Shown: positions 10,421 through 22,270, numbered from the stretch's first letter. The stretch is 64,000 nt of DNA from Diphasiastrum complanatum (GCA_029204225.1 CM055094.1:14388928-14452927), one strand, 5' to 3'. Made by a program: numbers and translations. Notes: generated by a model from the letters alone, not told the origin.

Positions 10421-11627
10421 TTTGACAATTTCTCAGGTAATAACCTTCGCCGACCTCTCAGATGAAAGATCTGACACAGAAAAAACTATGAAACTCTCTG
10501 TGGCAAGAATAGCTGATGCAGAGATGCGTGTGACATTTTCTGATGAAGGATGCAACGTTGTTGGTGCCAGTACCAGTACCCTGATCACTCAAGGCAGAAG
10601 AAAAAATAATCTATATTACCTAAAGATACACCTACTTGCAGATCAAGTGCATCAGACTCATGATGATTTGCCAGACACTTTGTGACAGAGGAGACTATGC
10701 CATATGAATTTGATGGCACGTTACCAAGCAAGCCATCATGGAGCAATAACAGGGGTCAGCATCTCGAATGCGAACAATTTGATCACCTGTGATGCATGTC
10801 TGAAGGGTAAGATGTCACACACTCCATTTGTCAATGACTCCTACAAAACGACCAAGATTCTAGAGTTAGTGCATTTTGACATCTATGGGCCTTTCAATGT
10901 GATCTCAATAGGAGGCTCGAAATATTATATTACCTTCATTGATGATAGGAGTAAATTCGCCAGAGTGTATTTTATTCAAAATAAATCAGAAGCATTTGAC
11001 AAATTCATAGACTATGTGAATTGGGCAGAGAGATGCACTAGCAACAAAGTGAAGCAGATCAAGACAGATCGAGGTGGCGAATACATCTCGAATCACTTCA
11101 CTGACTTCTGCAATGATCGTGATATCATTCATAGAAGGATTGCAGCTTACACATCGCAACACAACGATGTTGTAGAAAGAAAAAATAGAACTCTGATGGA
11201 AATTGCCAGATGCATGATGGCCTACTCAAAAGCTCCAAGAATACTGTGGGTTAAAGCAGTAGCTAAAACTGCAAACACTCAGAACAGTACAAGAAAGTCT
11301 TGTGTCCCTCACACAACACCACACGAATTATGGTGGGGCAGAAAACCCAATCTGGCTCACATCAGAATCTTCTACTATGCAGCTTATGCACATATTCCTG
11401 ATAAGCTTCGAAAGAAGCTTGATGACAAGGCTGAACAGGGATATCTGGTAGGATATGACAACAATTCATCATACTACAGAGTCTACATGCCAGTCATGAA
11501 CACTGTGAAGACAGTCAGAGATGTTAGATTTGATGAGAGCAGAACCATGGCCAACGATGGTCCTACTAGCTATGAAGCTCTGGAAAGACAGTACTATGAT
11601 TTGCCACCAATAACAAAGGGAGCATAA
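10421..11627 (+). pseudogene. Copia-C protease end and integrase
   Basis: The first part (10422-10685) is the protease-integrase spacer, including LITQGRRKNNLYYL. After a TGA at 10683 the frame 10704-11627 covers most of the integrase. It has CDACLKGKMS (zinc CxxC), HFDIYGP (first Asp near 10877), IKTDRGGEY (second Asp near 11066) and DVVERKNRTL (Glu near 11174), so the D,D-35-E residues are present. It continues to the conserved GYLVGYDNNSSYYRVY region. The N-terminal zinc histidines are damaged (QRRLCHMN). Gag, the protease active site and the 5' LTR are absent. Confidence 0.85.
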
Positions 11628-11813
11628 GACGAACACGAAAATGAAGATTTTTGAGTCGTTGTGAAGATAGTCAAAGATGTCAGATTTGATGAGAGCAGAA
11701 CCATGGCCAACGATGATCCTAACAGCTATGAAGTTCTAGAAAGAGAGTACTATGATCACCACTAGTAACAAAGGGAGCAGAAGACGAACACAAAAATGAG
11801 AATTTTTGAGTCG
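11505..11813 (+). repeat. Tandem duplication of 156 bp in the integrase-RT linker
   Basis: Two imperfect copies, 11505-11660 and 11661-11813, share GATTTGATGAGAGCAGAACC and CCATGGCCAACGATG and both end near TTTTTGAGTCG. The first copy closes the integrase frame. The second differs by several substitutions and small indels. Confidence 0.8.
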
Positions 11814-11949
11814 CTTTGCACTCAAGTGACGAATTTGAAGACAAAAGATTTGAGAGGCAGCCTTCTGCTACAGTACCTGTAAACCAAGATGGTTCCAGAC
11901 CTAGCAGAGAAGACAAAGACAAAGGCATTGCAGTTATAGGAGGATCTCC

Positions 11950-13606
11950 TTGAAGGTCGACAAGACAACGAAGAGCACCAACAAGCTATGTGCCAGGCAT
12001 CTCAGCTTCTACATCAGAAGAATTCTATGGATTCAGTGGCAAATCACAGACAAGGAGACAATTGAATGTCCAGAGAAGGAAAAATGGATCCAAGCCATGA
12101 ATGAGGAGATAGAATCCATGAGGAAGAACCAGGTATGGATGTTGCAGCCATTACCAGATAAGCGAAAGGCTGTAAAATACAAATGGGTTTACAAGCTAAA
12201 GTATGGACCAGATGGAGATTGTCTCGAAATATAAGCCAAGACTTGTAGCGAAGGGATTCTCTCAGAAATATGGTATTGATTATTCTGAAACCTTCTCTCC
12301 TGTTGTGAGACATTCATTCCTATGTTTACTATTTGCATATGCATCTACTTATGACCTCAGGATCCACATTGTCGACGAGAAGGCAGCCTTCTTGCATGGT
12401 GAGTTAGACGAAGAGGTCTACATGGATTAACCCCCAGGTTATGTCTCGAATTCACTTCCTAATTATGCATGCAGAATGCATAGGAGTATCTATGGTCTAG
12501 AGTAGTTAGCTCGACAATGGTACAAAAGAAAAGATCAAGCCCTGAAATCCTTAGGATTCAAGTCACTTATGGCTGATTCCATTGTGTATGTGAGAATTAC
12601 AAATGGGAAGATCATCATTGTGGCTGTGTACGTGGACGACACTTTGATACTCTGCAAGAGTGAGAAGCTGATTGCTGAAGTGAAGAATGACATCTCGAAA
12701 CATTTTGAGTGGGTAGATCTGGGAGAAGCTAGGTATACCTTGGCTTGCAGATTGAAAGGGACTATGAGAGAGGTAAGTTGTACCTCCATTAGTCTAGATA
12801 CACCTAGAAAATCTTGGAGGATTTTGGGATGTTGAATTGCAAAGGAGCGAATACTCCAATGCTCACAAGAACAGTACTGACGAACAAAAATTGTTCGAGG
12901 ACTAAAGCAGAGAGAGAATTGATGCAGCTCACACCTTACAAGAAATTGATAGGATCGCTGATGTACCTTGCAAATAACACATGTCTTGACATTGCTTATG
13001 GTGTGTTCAAGATGAGCCAATTCTGCATGAATCCAGGCTTGACACATTGCAATATCTTCAGTTTACAAAGAATTATGGTTTGTGTTATTGTCATGATGCA
13101 GGATTTCAGATGCTTTCCTACAGTGATGCTAGTTGGGCATCTCTCAAGGATGACTATAAAAGTGTCTCAAGAGGATGGACCATTCGCGTCAGGTGCAGCA
13201 ATTCTCTAAGTCAGCAAGGAGTAGACCATTGTAGTTCAGTCATCCTGCGAAGCAGAGTACGTTGCAGCAGCAAAGATGGCCAATGAGATAATTTGGCTCA
13301 GACAGTTCCTTGACGAATTGGATGAAACGAGGAATGAACCTCTGGTTCTATAGATGGACAACACATCTGCAATACATCTGATGAAAGACCCTATGTTTTA
13401 CTCATGGACAAATACATTGCGATCAAGTACCACTTGATCAGGAATCTGATTGGCAAGAAGATGTTGCAGACCACTTTCATTGGAATGAAAGACATGGTTG
13501 CTAACATTTTCACAATGGCCTTAGACAAAGGTCTGTTCGAGAAACAGAGATTTGGTCTTGGAGTCATCAAGCTATCATGCTTTGAGAGGGAGCTGAAGAA
13601 ACAAAA
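11950..13606 (+). pseudogene. Copia-C reverse transcriptase and RNase H
   Basis: RT begins near 12067 (CPEKEKWIQAMNEEIESM, VWMLQPLPDKRKAVKYKWVY). A frameshift near 12220 leads into SKYKPRLVAKGFSQKYGIDY and FSPVVR. Stops follow at 12428 and near 12503. The palm motif VYVDDTLI at about 12626-12646 is intact. RNase H follows with SYSDASWASL near 13120 and, after frame breaks, IKYHLIRNLIGKKMLQTTFI and ALDKGLFEKQ. An LTR starts directly afterwards at 13607. At least five lesions make this a pseudogene. Shorter copies of the same family lie at 55976-56703 and 63118-64000. Confidence 0.9.
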
Positions 13607-14080
13607 TGTTTCTAATGCCAAAGCTTTGCTAGCTTTCAATCTTGATTTTTTGACAAAAGATGACAAGACAGGACACGACACGACAAAACACGAAACTAGT
13701 CTTGGTCCACGAACAACCAAGAAGATCAGTCAAGTGCCAAGGAGTACAAACATTTGATCAGATATTATGACATCAATAGAAATATTCTAGATCGTGGCTA
13801 ATCTGCCACTCTTGTAATTCGCGATTAGTTGTAGATGTTTAATCTTTTCTAATCTGTAAGTTACACGACACGACACAAAATTGTTCGCGAATTATTTACT
13901 TTCTGTTTGATGCATAATGTTGTAATGCTTGTAAGCAAGACAAGAAGTCTGAAGACGAAAAATACTAAATACAACTCCATCTGCATGCGAGACAATTCTA
14001 TAGAGGATCTATAGACCCAGAAGTCCACTAGTACGCGAGACGTGATTTGTGAGAGAATTGCATTTCTCTCTGGCACCACC
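13607..14080 (+). mobile_element. Copia-C 3' LTR, 5' portion
   Basis: It starts TGTTTCTAATGCCAAAG after the end of RNase H and a purine-rich stretch, and carries the family words ATCGTGGCTAATCTGCCA and GACACGACAC. It is cut at about 14080, where the inverted composite copy B begins. Related LTRs are at 33511-35365, 56704-57008 and 61950-63117 (minus). Confidence 0.8.
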
Positions 14081-14449
14081 TCGCACTTCCATCACCTGTG
14101 GCTAGCCCATATTTCCCTCTAAATGAGAAATTTTCAAGCTACAGATGCATGTATTAATGCAGCTATCACTTGACTCGACAATGCCACTACTGATCATACC
14201 TATGAGAGCGTTCCCCCAAAATGCCACTTGACGTTGGTTGGTTCTAACTCCAAAAGTTGAACTTGATCACAAGAAATTTTTACCTGTAATTGGCATACCA
14301 TGCCTAGCTCTCACCTATGATTGTTTTTTCTCTCAAAATTCTTGCCAATGATGAGTAGTCACGTCGCCCCTTCGTCCACTTCGACCTAGGGAGATGATAA
14401 AACTGTGTTTGCTTGTTGATCAGGTTGCTTGGCTGCATTCTTCGCTTGG
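14081..14449 (-). mobile_element. Composite element copy B, segment after gag (truncated)
   Basis: On the minus strand this continues past the gag zinc knuckle and matches copy A at about 3340-3755. It carries the motif TTTTGGGGGAACGCTCTCAT and lacks about 24 bp present in copy A. The match ends at GTGGTGCCAG next to the copia-C LTR, so the unknown frame and protease region of copies A and C are absent. Confidence 0.65.
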
Positions 14450-15209
14450 AGAATTCGCAATCCTTGATCTCATGGTTATTGCACTTGCAATATCTGTAAA
14501 ACATCTTCTTCTTCGACTATGAATCTGATGATTGTAATTGACTTTGAGTCTATTTTTGATTCGTTGCAGTCTTCTTGGAGCTTTTTTGCTTTTGTCGCTT
14601 AGAGCCTTTGTTGACATATAGAGCTTGAGAGGAGGAAGCAGACAAAGTGTCTTGACTTCTTCTATTGTCTTCTTGCAGCAACATAGTGATAACTCTAGTA
14701 AGAGTTAAATCTGAGTGTGTCGATATGATCATCATCCAATTCTCATATGTAGAGGTCAAGCTTGGAAGCAATGTCATAATTGAGTTTTGATCATCTATTA
14801 CTGATCCGACAACGACTATTTGTTGCAAGAGATTCTTAAACTGGTTAATGTGACTCTGAAGTGAATCACCAATAGACATCTTGAATGTGAAGAATTTCTT
14901 TCGTAGATGTAATTTAGTAGTTACGTCCCTCACATCATATGGTGAGTTCAGGATGTCCCAAACATTTGACGTTTTAACTTCAGCTGTGTGTCCAATCTGT
15001 GTATCTGATATATTGAGGATAATAAGTGCGTAAGCTTTACCATCCTTCGATTTCCACTACTGACTCTTCGTTGTCATCTTCAAGTTTTACTTTTGTACCT
15101 GTAACAACATAAGTCGTTGGAAATCAACATTCATCTTAAGTTTCCACAAATGATAATTGGATCCATTCAACTTGTCTGCAATAAGACCAACTTTACTTTG
15201 AGAATCCAT
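14450..15209 (-). pseudogene. Copia-type gag, composite copy B
   Basis: The ATG is at 15209-15207 on the minus strand and the frame begins MDSQSKVGLIADKLNGSNYH as in copy A. A large open stretch at 14933-14550 reads TTKLHLRKKFFTFKMSIGDS and SHINQFKNLLQQIVV. It ends at the same TAG as copies A and C, followed by a zinc knuckle (YRYCKCNNHEIKDC, first Cys changed to Tyr). It also shares the early frameshift at the EDD/EES segment. Confidence 0.85.
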
Positions 15210-15473
15210 CTGGAACTTAGTTTGTCGGTTGTATCGATGACGCTAAGATGTAGGAATGCCAACAACAGAAATAAATTCTCTGATACTAAAAGGTTGAAAG
15301 GAACTAAAGAGTTTGATATCGCGAAAGATATCAAGTATTAGAGCTTTTGCTCTGATATTGAAATAGTATTAGACTCTGATAGAGATGACAAGTCGAATAC
15401 CGTGACGGTTCAGATAAAGTAGTAGTGATCTAGCACTAATACTATGGAAAAATATTCTGATACCATATAGTTA
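15210..15473 (-). mobile_element. Leader of composite copy B
   Basis: This is the untranslated leader between the primer-binding site and the gag ATG on the minus strand. It contains repeated GATATC and CTAATAC words and a second TGGTATCAGAATA resembling the primer-binding site, about 20 bp inside the first. The corresponding leader is shortened in copies A and C. Confidence 0.65.
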
Positions 15474-15486
15474 CCCTCTGATACCA
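15474..15486 (-). promoter_or_regulatory. Primer-binding site next to LTR-A (copy B)
   Basis: On the minus strand TGGTATCAGAGGG directly follows the LTR end CTGACA. It matches the copia initiator-tRNA site except at the last bases. This fixes the inner end of LTR-A. Confidence 0.8.
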
Positions 15487-16669
15487 TGTCAGAAATAGGA
15501 TAGATAAATTGCAGCGGAAACTTCCTACTTCCAATGCATGACTACGCCTATCAAAAATTGAACAAAGCAGTAGTGATGAAAATCACGTTCAATCTTTAGC
15601 AATTAACTTTGAAAAGATACTAAGTGATTACGTAGCCAAACATAAAGTATTGAATTCTCAGACAATTTCTATCAGCTACAAAAGCAATACAGAGATGCAT
15701 GCATTCTGACATATACTGAACAGAATAAGAAGATTGTATTGATTCAGAAAAACAAAACTAGATGCTAATGAGTGAAAGACAATAGTGGATAAAAACCGTG
15801 CACTCTAAGTTGTCTTTGAGTAACTGAGAATAAGTCTGATAATAAGCAGCTCTATTGATAAGCAGTAGCGCAATAGCAACTCTAAATAAATCTCTAAAAG
15901 ACTGAGCTAGAATGCTCGAGAGAATTCAAGCTTGAAAGCTTGATAGAGAGCTAACTACAATACTTTTTTATTATGAATGATCTGCTTGATGAGAGTGCAA
16001 GAAGCATCGTGTGATAATACTCAGCCCCTTCACAATTTACAATAACATTTCAGATCTTGAACTTGATGATTGAACATGTATGAATATGAACAACTATATA
16101 TATACTAAGCAATTAGGTTGTCAAATGCGACTGCCAGTTGGTTGGTGTCCATTGGCATTTATCCGGTTGCTTGTCATTGATTGCTGATAAGCGGTGGAAA
16201 TTGGCCGTAAACAGTCTGTCTACATAAATGAACTAGAACTATCACTCTACAGAAATGAACTAAAACTGCCACAGGTGAAGGTGTCACAAAAAGGCGACAG
16301 TGTCGGGTTTTTGCAAAAAATGCGATAGTGCCCTTAAATCTGATTTAGGGTTGCCCTACACTTTGTCAGAGTCATTTTCTTAACATTTGAGGCACTTAGA
16401 AAAATGCAAAAAATGCGACACTGCATTTTTACTCATGATTTATGTCAGGCGAAAAATGCAAAAAAGGCGACACTGCATTTTTACAAGGGATTTCTTACAT
16501 GCAAAAAATGCGACACCGTCTCAAAGTCCGTGTATTTCTGCAGACTGTGTAAAAACACATGTAATTCTACAAACTGTATAAAAACACGAGAAAATCCAAA
16601 GAACTGGATAAACGATGGATGAAGATTAAAACTGATTAGTCGATTAGTAAGAAGGATAAAAATCAAACA
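15487..16669 (-). mobile_element. Copia LTR-A, full length (1183 bp)
   Basis: On the minus strand it starts TGTTTGATTTTTATCC at 16669 and ends CCTATTTCTGACA at 15487, with TG...CA ends and a primer-binding site after it. It is the best reference copy of LTR-A in the window. Its upstream half carries the alternating modules ACACAGTCTGCA and GTGTCGCATTTTTTGC at about 16290-16590. Confidence 0.85.
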
Positions 16670-16954
16670 ATGCGTATACTTATACCCTCCAAGGCCCATG
16701 CACCACTAGTAGTGCATTGTGACACCTCACTAGACACCTTTGCAGCCTATCTGAGCCATGTCATCTAGTTCCCCTAGACTCACTGATAGACCCATAAAAA
16801 TCCACCATCATGAGTTTAGGCCTCCAACCATTAATTATGACCATATACACTTGAGGGCCCCAAACCCCTCATAATCATAATTAACTTAAGGGTCGAGGTA
16901 GGCCTACTGACCTCTAATAGGAAAATCAATTTGAGATTAATTGTGGGCATGACA
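16670..16954 (-). mobile_element. Gypsy LTR, truncated, inverted copy
   Basis: On the minus strand it starts TGTCATGCCCACAATTAATC at 16954 and runs into LTR-A at the same internal point as the plus-strand copy at 1741-2026. The shared breakpoint shows both loci descend from one nested insertion. Confidence 0.75.
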
Positions 16955-17390
16955 TTCTTCCCCCCTTATTCAAGTTTTGACCTCAGAACTTAAAATTGGA
17001 GAAGTATCTTTTCAGGCTACGTTCCTGTTCCCAGGAATCATCATCGTCTGTGCGACCCCTCCATCAAACCATATGCTCAATAAGTATAAAATTTTTCAAT
17101 TGTTTAGTCCTTGTATCCAAGACCTTTTTGAGTTCAAATAGAGTCACACCCGATGATTCACCCAACAGGTTCAATTGGTCTCCAGAACCAAAATGTCCCC
17201 CCTCACGCAAACTTTTCTTAAGTCAACTTACGTGAAAAACCGAGTGAACTTGCGTCCTTCCGGGAAGTCCACTTGGTAAGCCAAGGATCCAATCTCTTTC
17301 AAGATTTGATACACTCCCTTATATCTAGCGGACAATTTGTAATGCTTGTCAGTAAACATTACACTCAAATCCTTCGGAATTCGCAAATTG
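16955..17390 (-). pseudogene. Gypsy integrase C-terminal fragment, inverted copy
   Basis: On the minus strand it reads LRIPKDLSVMFTDKHYKLSA then GVYQILKEIGSLAYQVDFPE, followed by frame breaks and the chromodomain-like end and polypurine tract. It matches 1300-1740 and is slightly closer to typical gypsy sequence at several residues (TDKHYKLSARYKG). Similarity to the plus-strand copy stops at about 17390. Confidence 0.8.
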
Positions 17391-18276
17391 AAGCGCAGGC
17401 ATCCCAAAGGGAGCCGGGAACCACAACTTAGCTTCCCAGCCTTCAACTCTTGCCATCCAAACCCACTTGACATACAAGCAGCCAACTCGCCAACAACGAT
17501 TAGACTTAACCCACTTGAAGTTCCGAAAACCAACATTGAGATCCAACCTGGCACCATGCCAGATCAGGGGGTCCCGATGTGGGTGACTTCCCTCCAAGCA
17601 AGTCGCCCGACATACATCAAACTTAACCAACTCGAAGCTTCGTTACAAACGAGTAACATCCATTCCAAGCAAGCGGTCTGACTTACATCAGACTTAACTA
17701 ACTGAAAGCTTCGTCACGAGCGTTGGAAGCCAACCTGGCGCCATGCCAGACTGGACAGCCATAAACATGTAACTTCCACCCAAGCAAGCCATCCAACTCA
17801 TCCGACAGGTTAGAGCCCGTTCCCCAAGAGCTTAACTCATTCACGTTCATGCAAGGAACACTCAGAACCACAAGCCGCGACAGATATGGAGACAACCAGT
17901 TCCTAAACCAAATGGTCCTGACAGCATACCGCTGGCGCCATGGACCGAATGGTCCCGACGGCATACCGCTGGCGTCCTGGGATACGACCCTCAGCTATGT
18001 GCCAAGTTAAAAATTTTGAAAGCGGCCTTACAACTGGCGCTTTTATCGAACACTGAAACCCAGAAGGTAATCAGAGTCAATTTGAGAACAATCCCACTTT
18101 ATTGATAAATCTGAGAAGGTTACATTTCAAGTGTGTGACCGACCCTAGTCTTTGGGGCGCTAGCAGGCCAAGGCGAGAGCCATGACAACATTCCAGCAAG
18201 GGAGGCTGAGACTTGGTTGGAGCTCGCCCTGAGTCGCAACCCACACTCCCCTATAGTATTGGTGTGATTCGGCAAA
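17391..18276. other. Unclassified GC-richer stretch with repeated GGCGCC/CTGGCGCC words
   Basis: No gene is recognised. Short related phrases recur, for example CAACCTGGC near 17550 and 17730, ATGCCAGA, and GCATACCGCTGGCG twice near 17925 and 17960. The composition differs from its neighbours. It may be LTR or leader sequence of an unrecognised element. Confidence 0.3.
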
Positions 18277-18299
18277 CCCCCCCCCCCCCCCCCCCCCCC
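18277..18299 (+). repeat. Poly-C tract, 23 bp
   Basis: There are twenty-three consecutive C residues, flanked by GGCAAA and TCATATC. The exact length in the genome may differ because such runs are hard to sequence. Confidence 0.9.
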
Positions 18300-18587
18300 T
18301 CATATCAAGCACTCTACCCAAGTTGGTAAAGCACGTTTTTCTCTCTCTAGGATTTTCTCTTTCTAGAAAGTCATTTTCTCTCTCTAGATTTTATTGATCC
18401 CTAGGCTTCCTTTAATCATGCCTAGATCGTGTGAGGTGATTGTAGATCGATTTGAGCTCTCTGGACTCCGCTAGAACCGATCAAAGATTTTCAGCCATAG
18501 GAACTTGGCGTCGGCTGGATTCTGGTCACAGTGGCGCCGGGAGCGGCGTTGGTGCCGTTGGCGTCGGGAGCAGCAGAAGCGCTGCGA

Positions 18588-18940
18588 TCAATGAAGGAAC
18601 TGTGAAAGTTGAGTCTTGCATGAGAGACTTGGTATTTCGAACGGACGCTAAGGGACAGTTCGCGTTGAGATCGGACTAGTGCAAACTCTGGGTGCATGTG
18701 TCTGATTCAAAGAGAGCTACTTGAAGCCAAGCTCGATGTACACTTCTTGTTTTGACTGTGAGGCAACTGACCAGTGATGGAATTGTGAAAGTCAAGTTTT
18801 GCGCGACGGACATGGTGCTTCAAACAAACGCGAAGAGATAGTTCGGATGCGGATCAAACTGGTGCCACCCTTTGGCTTTCCACGAGGTCAATGGTTACAT
18901 TTGGGCTGATTCAAAGAGCTACTTCAAGCTAAGTGAGAGG
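18588..18940 (+). repeat. Degenerate tandem duplication, about 185-208 bp per unit
   Basis: Two related stretches occur. The first (18588-18735) has GGAACTGTGAAAGTTGAG, CTTGGTATTTCGAACG and GATTCAAAGAGAGCTACTTG. The second (18771-18940) has GGAATTGTGAAAGTCAAG, CATGGTGCTTCAAACA and GATTCAAAGAGCTACTTC. In one frame both give related peptides (GTVKVESCMRDLVFRT and GIVKVKFCATDMVLQT), so the ancestor may have been coding. No domain is recognised. Confidence 0.5.
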
Positions 18941-21737
18941 TGCATTGCGGAGTACTCAATCTTTGCCTACCTTAAAGAGCCAATATGGAAAAGTATCAAG
19001 ATCAGGCTGGGACAAGGAGAGCAATCAAGGTGCAGAAGCAACAAGGCACGGAGTGGATCATAAAGTGGGCAATCAAACGATAAATCCTTTGGCTCAAGGA
19101 GCCTTGATACCTGTGCGGAACTGAACAAATCTGGTGCTCAGGGAGCTCAACACAAAGTGCATCAAGGACAAATCAGGAGCTCAAAGGAGTTCCAAAGTCG
19201 AAAGTCAGAAGCGACAGGGGCGAACATTTCAAAGAAAGGCCTCTGTCACCAGTTAATAAGGTTTTTGGGTTTTACGAAAGCGATATCAAATCTACGCTTT
19301 TCCCAGACAAAGATATATTTTCAAGTTATGTAATCTTTCAGTACAAAGAGCTGAGCCTCTGACTTGTGGTGTGCCAGCTTCAATGTTAATAAAAAGTGGC
19401 CAATAAATTGAGTACTGTGCCAAGCAGCTTAAATGTATAGTTATTTTAACTGGGAGACACCTTTACTTTAATCTGACATCTGATGAGGACATCAGATTTT
19501 ATAAAGGTGGGGTGGATGTTGTAAAGCTACCTTTACAAGCTTTACTTCCGGCGCCAGCTATGTCCCCGGTGCCAGCTGCCTTACACGTAACACAAGCCAA
19601 CGTACTCATATGTTTCCTCATCATTGCTGGTCCAGAGAGCCTATAACAAACTTTCCTTTCCACAACAAAAACTTGTCAACTTATTAGGTCCAAAGTTCGC
19701 CAGTCTCCTCGTGTAAGTATGGCTAGGTCACCTTGAATTTGCCCCCATTTTGATCAACTTTCATTCAAAATTTGCCCCAAGAGAGAGGTGTGTGTGATAG
19801 TTCCCCTCCACTTATAAAATCAGCTGATTGGACTTAGAGTAGAGTTCTTCGGACAAAAAGCCTTTCCAACACTTTGCTTCCCATCTGCTAGGATTATGGC
19901 TCGATCCAACTTGTTGCCAATCTCTGAAGAGGATCCTAGTCTTTCCCCTTTGAGGAAGAACCCAACTAATACTGGATATCACCCATGCTCAGTGAGTTCC
20001 AGTTCCGAAGGTGGCCGTCCCAAAATGAAGACCAACTGCTCCATAGAAGATCTCCCCTGAAATTGCCCTTTCCAACTTTTGACTTCCTGCTTGCGTCTGG
20101 TGGGCGTTGTCGCAAATGAAACTAACCCAAGAAACAGGCTAGCCATCCATCCTTTGCAAACATTGAGTCGTTTCGTTGTCGTTCACGTTCGAGTACTTGA
20201 ACTGCAAATCCGCCCCACAGATTCTATAGTCCTCTTTGTTTGATGGTATCAGCCTTCAAAAGAAAAGGTTCCTTCTCGAGCCATGCTTACACCAACCTAA
20301 TGGTAGCACACTGCCTCATCTGTCCTACGTGCAGACAACGCTAGGCCCGAACCGCGAGAACTGACCGTGCTTACACCTCAAGGGCAGCACTTTGACTCAT
20401 CAAGTCCCCCGTTCTGCCGAAACTTTTTTGAAGCATTAAAACATGTGAGATATTGAGGCTATTGCTGAATGAGAGGTGTCATATGAACTTTTCAGCTAGA
20501 CTCAAAAACTAGTATTAACTTTCCCAAACACTAGTCTATACAGTTTTGTGAACTACATCATACCGAGGGTCTCCATCATGGGTTGCTTGAAGTTCTTGCT
20601 GCATGTTCATGTTGCTTGTATTGCCTATGTAAAGGCAGTTGTGTAAGTAAGAGCAAATGGGATGTTCACCTCCATGAGTATCTCATGAAAAGCATGTGTG
20701 CAACCCTTGATTGTCGCCTCTAAAGAACAACTGCAATTGCACATATTGTTGCCTTGTGAAGCAGACACCATCCTACATGTAAGCTCTTCTTGTAACTATC
20801 TCAAATATGGCACACATTGTTGACTTGTGAGATAGGCAACATCCTACGTATAAGCTTTTCTTGTGACTATCTCAGACATGGCATGCGCCTCTGTCGCTTT
20901 CTCTTTCTGATATGCAACTATTAGGTCTGTATGAGGAATGGTAGCTTGGAGCTTGGAGACCCTTCCTTTTTGACACCTTAAAATTTGAGGTTTAATTCCA
21001 TTGAGGTGCATATAATGTAATAAAGAAGGTGGAGTACAATGTGGAAGCATTAAATATTTGCACATGGAAATGTAATAAAAAAGGTAGAGAGTGCAATGTA
21101 CAAGCATAAAAAAGTTCAAAATCTTGATCTGTTATGGTATTTGTGGGAGAGAGTCTTGCCTTTTTTTCAATTAGCCAACACTTTCATCATTCATGGAATC
21201 TACCAGTTATGTGCCAACTTTAATCTTTGTGAGATATACAGGCACATGCATTTCACTCTTGCCCCTCCGTGAGCAATTTAGGCAAGTGAATTTTGACATT
21301 CGAATAAAGAGGAATCCAGAGCATATCAACATAGACTCGCAACACCTCTTAGTTGCACACATATAGATGGTTGTGACAGGAGATGGATTTCTTGGATGAG
21401 TCAGATATGAATCTGAATATTTGACATCTTTCCACAATGTTAGCATTTGTTAAGAAAAGTCCGTTGTTAGAAAGCCATTTCTTTTTATTAAACATAAGAT
21501 GGCAAAACAAGATTTGACAATTTTCCTCTCAAAATTATAAACTAGGAGATTCATCTTTCTCACAAACGATAATGCAATATGAAAAATGAAATTTGAACTT
21601 GCAATTTGCAAATTGCCATGAAAATTTTCAAATACTCTACAAAGCTTGCTCAGTATTGTTTCAAACAACAGAAGCAGAAGAAAAAAACAAAACCAGCCAA
21701 CAATCATTTAAATGCTTGCAAAAAATGAAATCTATCT

Positions 21738-21738
<1 letters not shown>
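18941..21738. other. Mostly unassigned sequence
   Basis: I see no recognisable gene over this stretch apart from the short frame at 19896-20060. The area around 19500-19620 has the look of an LTR start (GGGGTGGATGTTGTAAAGC), but no partner LTR or primer-binding site was found. Short open frames elsewhere have no recognisable domain. Confidence 0.4.
19896..20060 (+). CDS. Small open frame with a TATA box upstream, function unknown
   Basis: A 54-codon frame starts at ATG 19896 (MARSNLLPISEEDPSLS) and ends at TGA 20058-20060. It is rich in Ser and Pro and has no recognised domain. A TATAAA sequence at 19813-19818 lies about 80 bp upstream, which suits a short 5' leader. It could be a first exon, a retroelement leader frame, or chance. 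I place little weight on it. Confidence 0.15.
   Translation: MARSNLLPISEEDPSLSPLRKNPTNTGYHPCSVSSSSEGGRPKMKTNCSIEDLP

Positions 21739-21813
<75 letters not shown>
21739..21813 (+). repeat. (AG)n microsatellite
   Basis: An uninterrupted AG array of about 75 bp (37 repeats) lies just upstream of a gypsy fragment. Array length is likely to vary between individuals. Confidence 0.98.
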
Positions 21814-21819
<6 letters not shown>

Positions 21820-21833
21820 AATCCTAAAAAAAG

Positions 21834-22270
21834 TCCAATTGTTTTGCCAAAGTCCAAAATTAATCGATACAATGTTATCAACTAATCCGATTCCAGATCC
21901 TATTGAAGATGAACTTATTCATGTCAGTCATGCTTTATTTTACGATGAAAATGCGGAACTGACTGATGATCAAATCCTAAATCATATACAAGGTTTGGAG
22001 TTCGCAATATTCCAAATGAACCACCAATACAATCGCCAAAAGCAATTATATTGGAGGAAGGGAAGACCACATGACCGATGACGAAGAAGAAAGCTAAACA
22101 ACATTATACGGGCCTGAAGTGGAAGAATCCACCAAATAAAGCAATTTCGAAGATTGATCCAAAAAATATTACTCTTGAGAATATACCACCTTTATTGGAT
22201 AAAAGAAAAGAGAAGATTAAAGATGATTCTTCAAGTCAGAGTTCTAGGAAGTCATATTTTTCAATTGGAA
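21834..22270 (+). pseudogene. Gypsy pol fragment between protease and RT
   Basis: The frame reads NPIPDPIEDELIHVSHALFY then DENAELTDDQILNH. This closely matches the minus-strand gypsy at about 61180-61330 (IPDSIEDELIHVNHALNYDE). After frame changes it continues with LLRIYHLYWIKEKRRLK, which corresponds to about 60950-61030. No catalytic domain is present. It is flanked by the (AG)n array and AT-rich DNA. Confidence 0.75.

Noticed and set aside
20239-20255. TGGTATCAGCCTTC resembling a copia primer-binding site
   Set aside because: Only nine bases match, the preceding bases do not form an LTR end (no CA), and no LTR or gag lies beside it.
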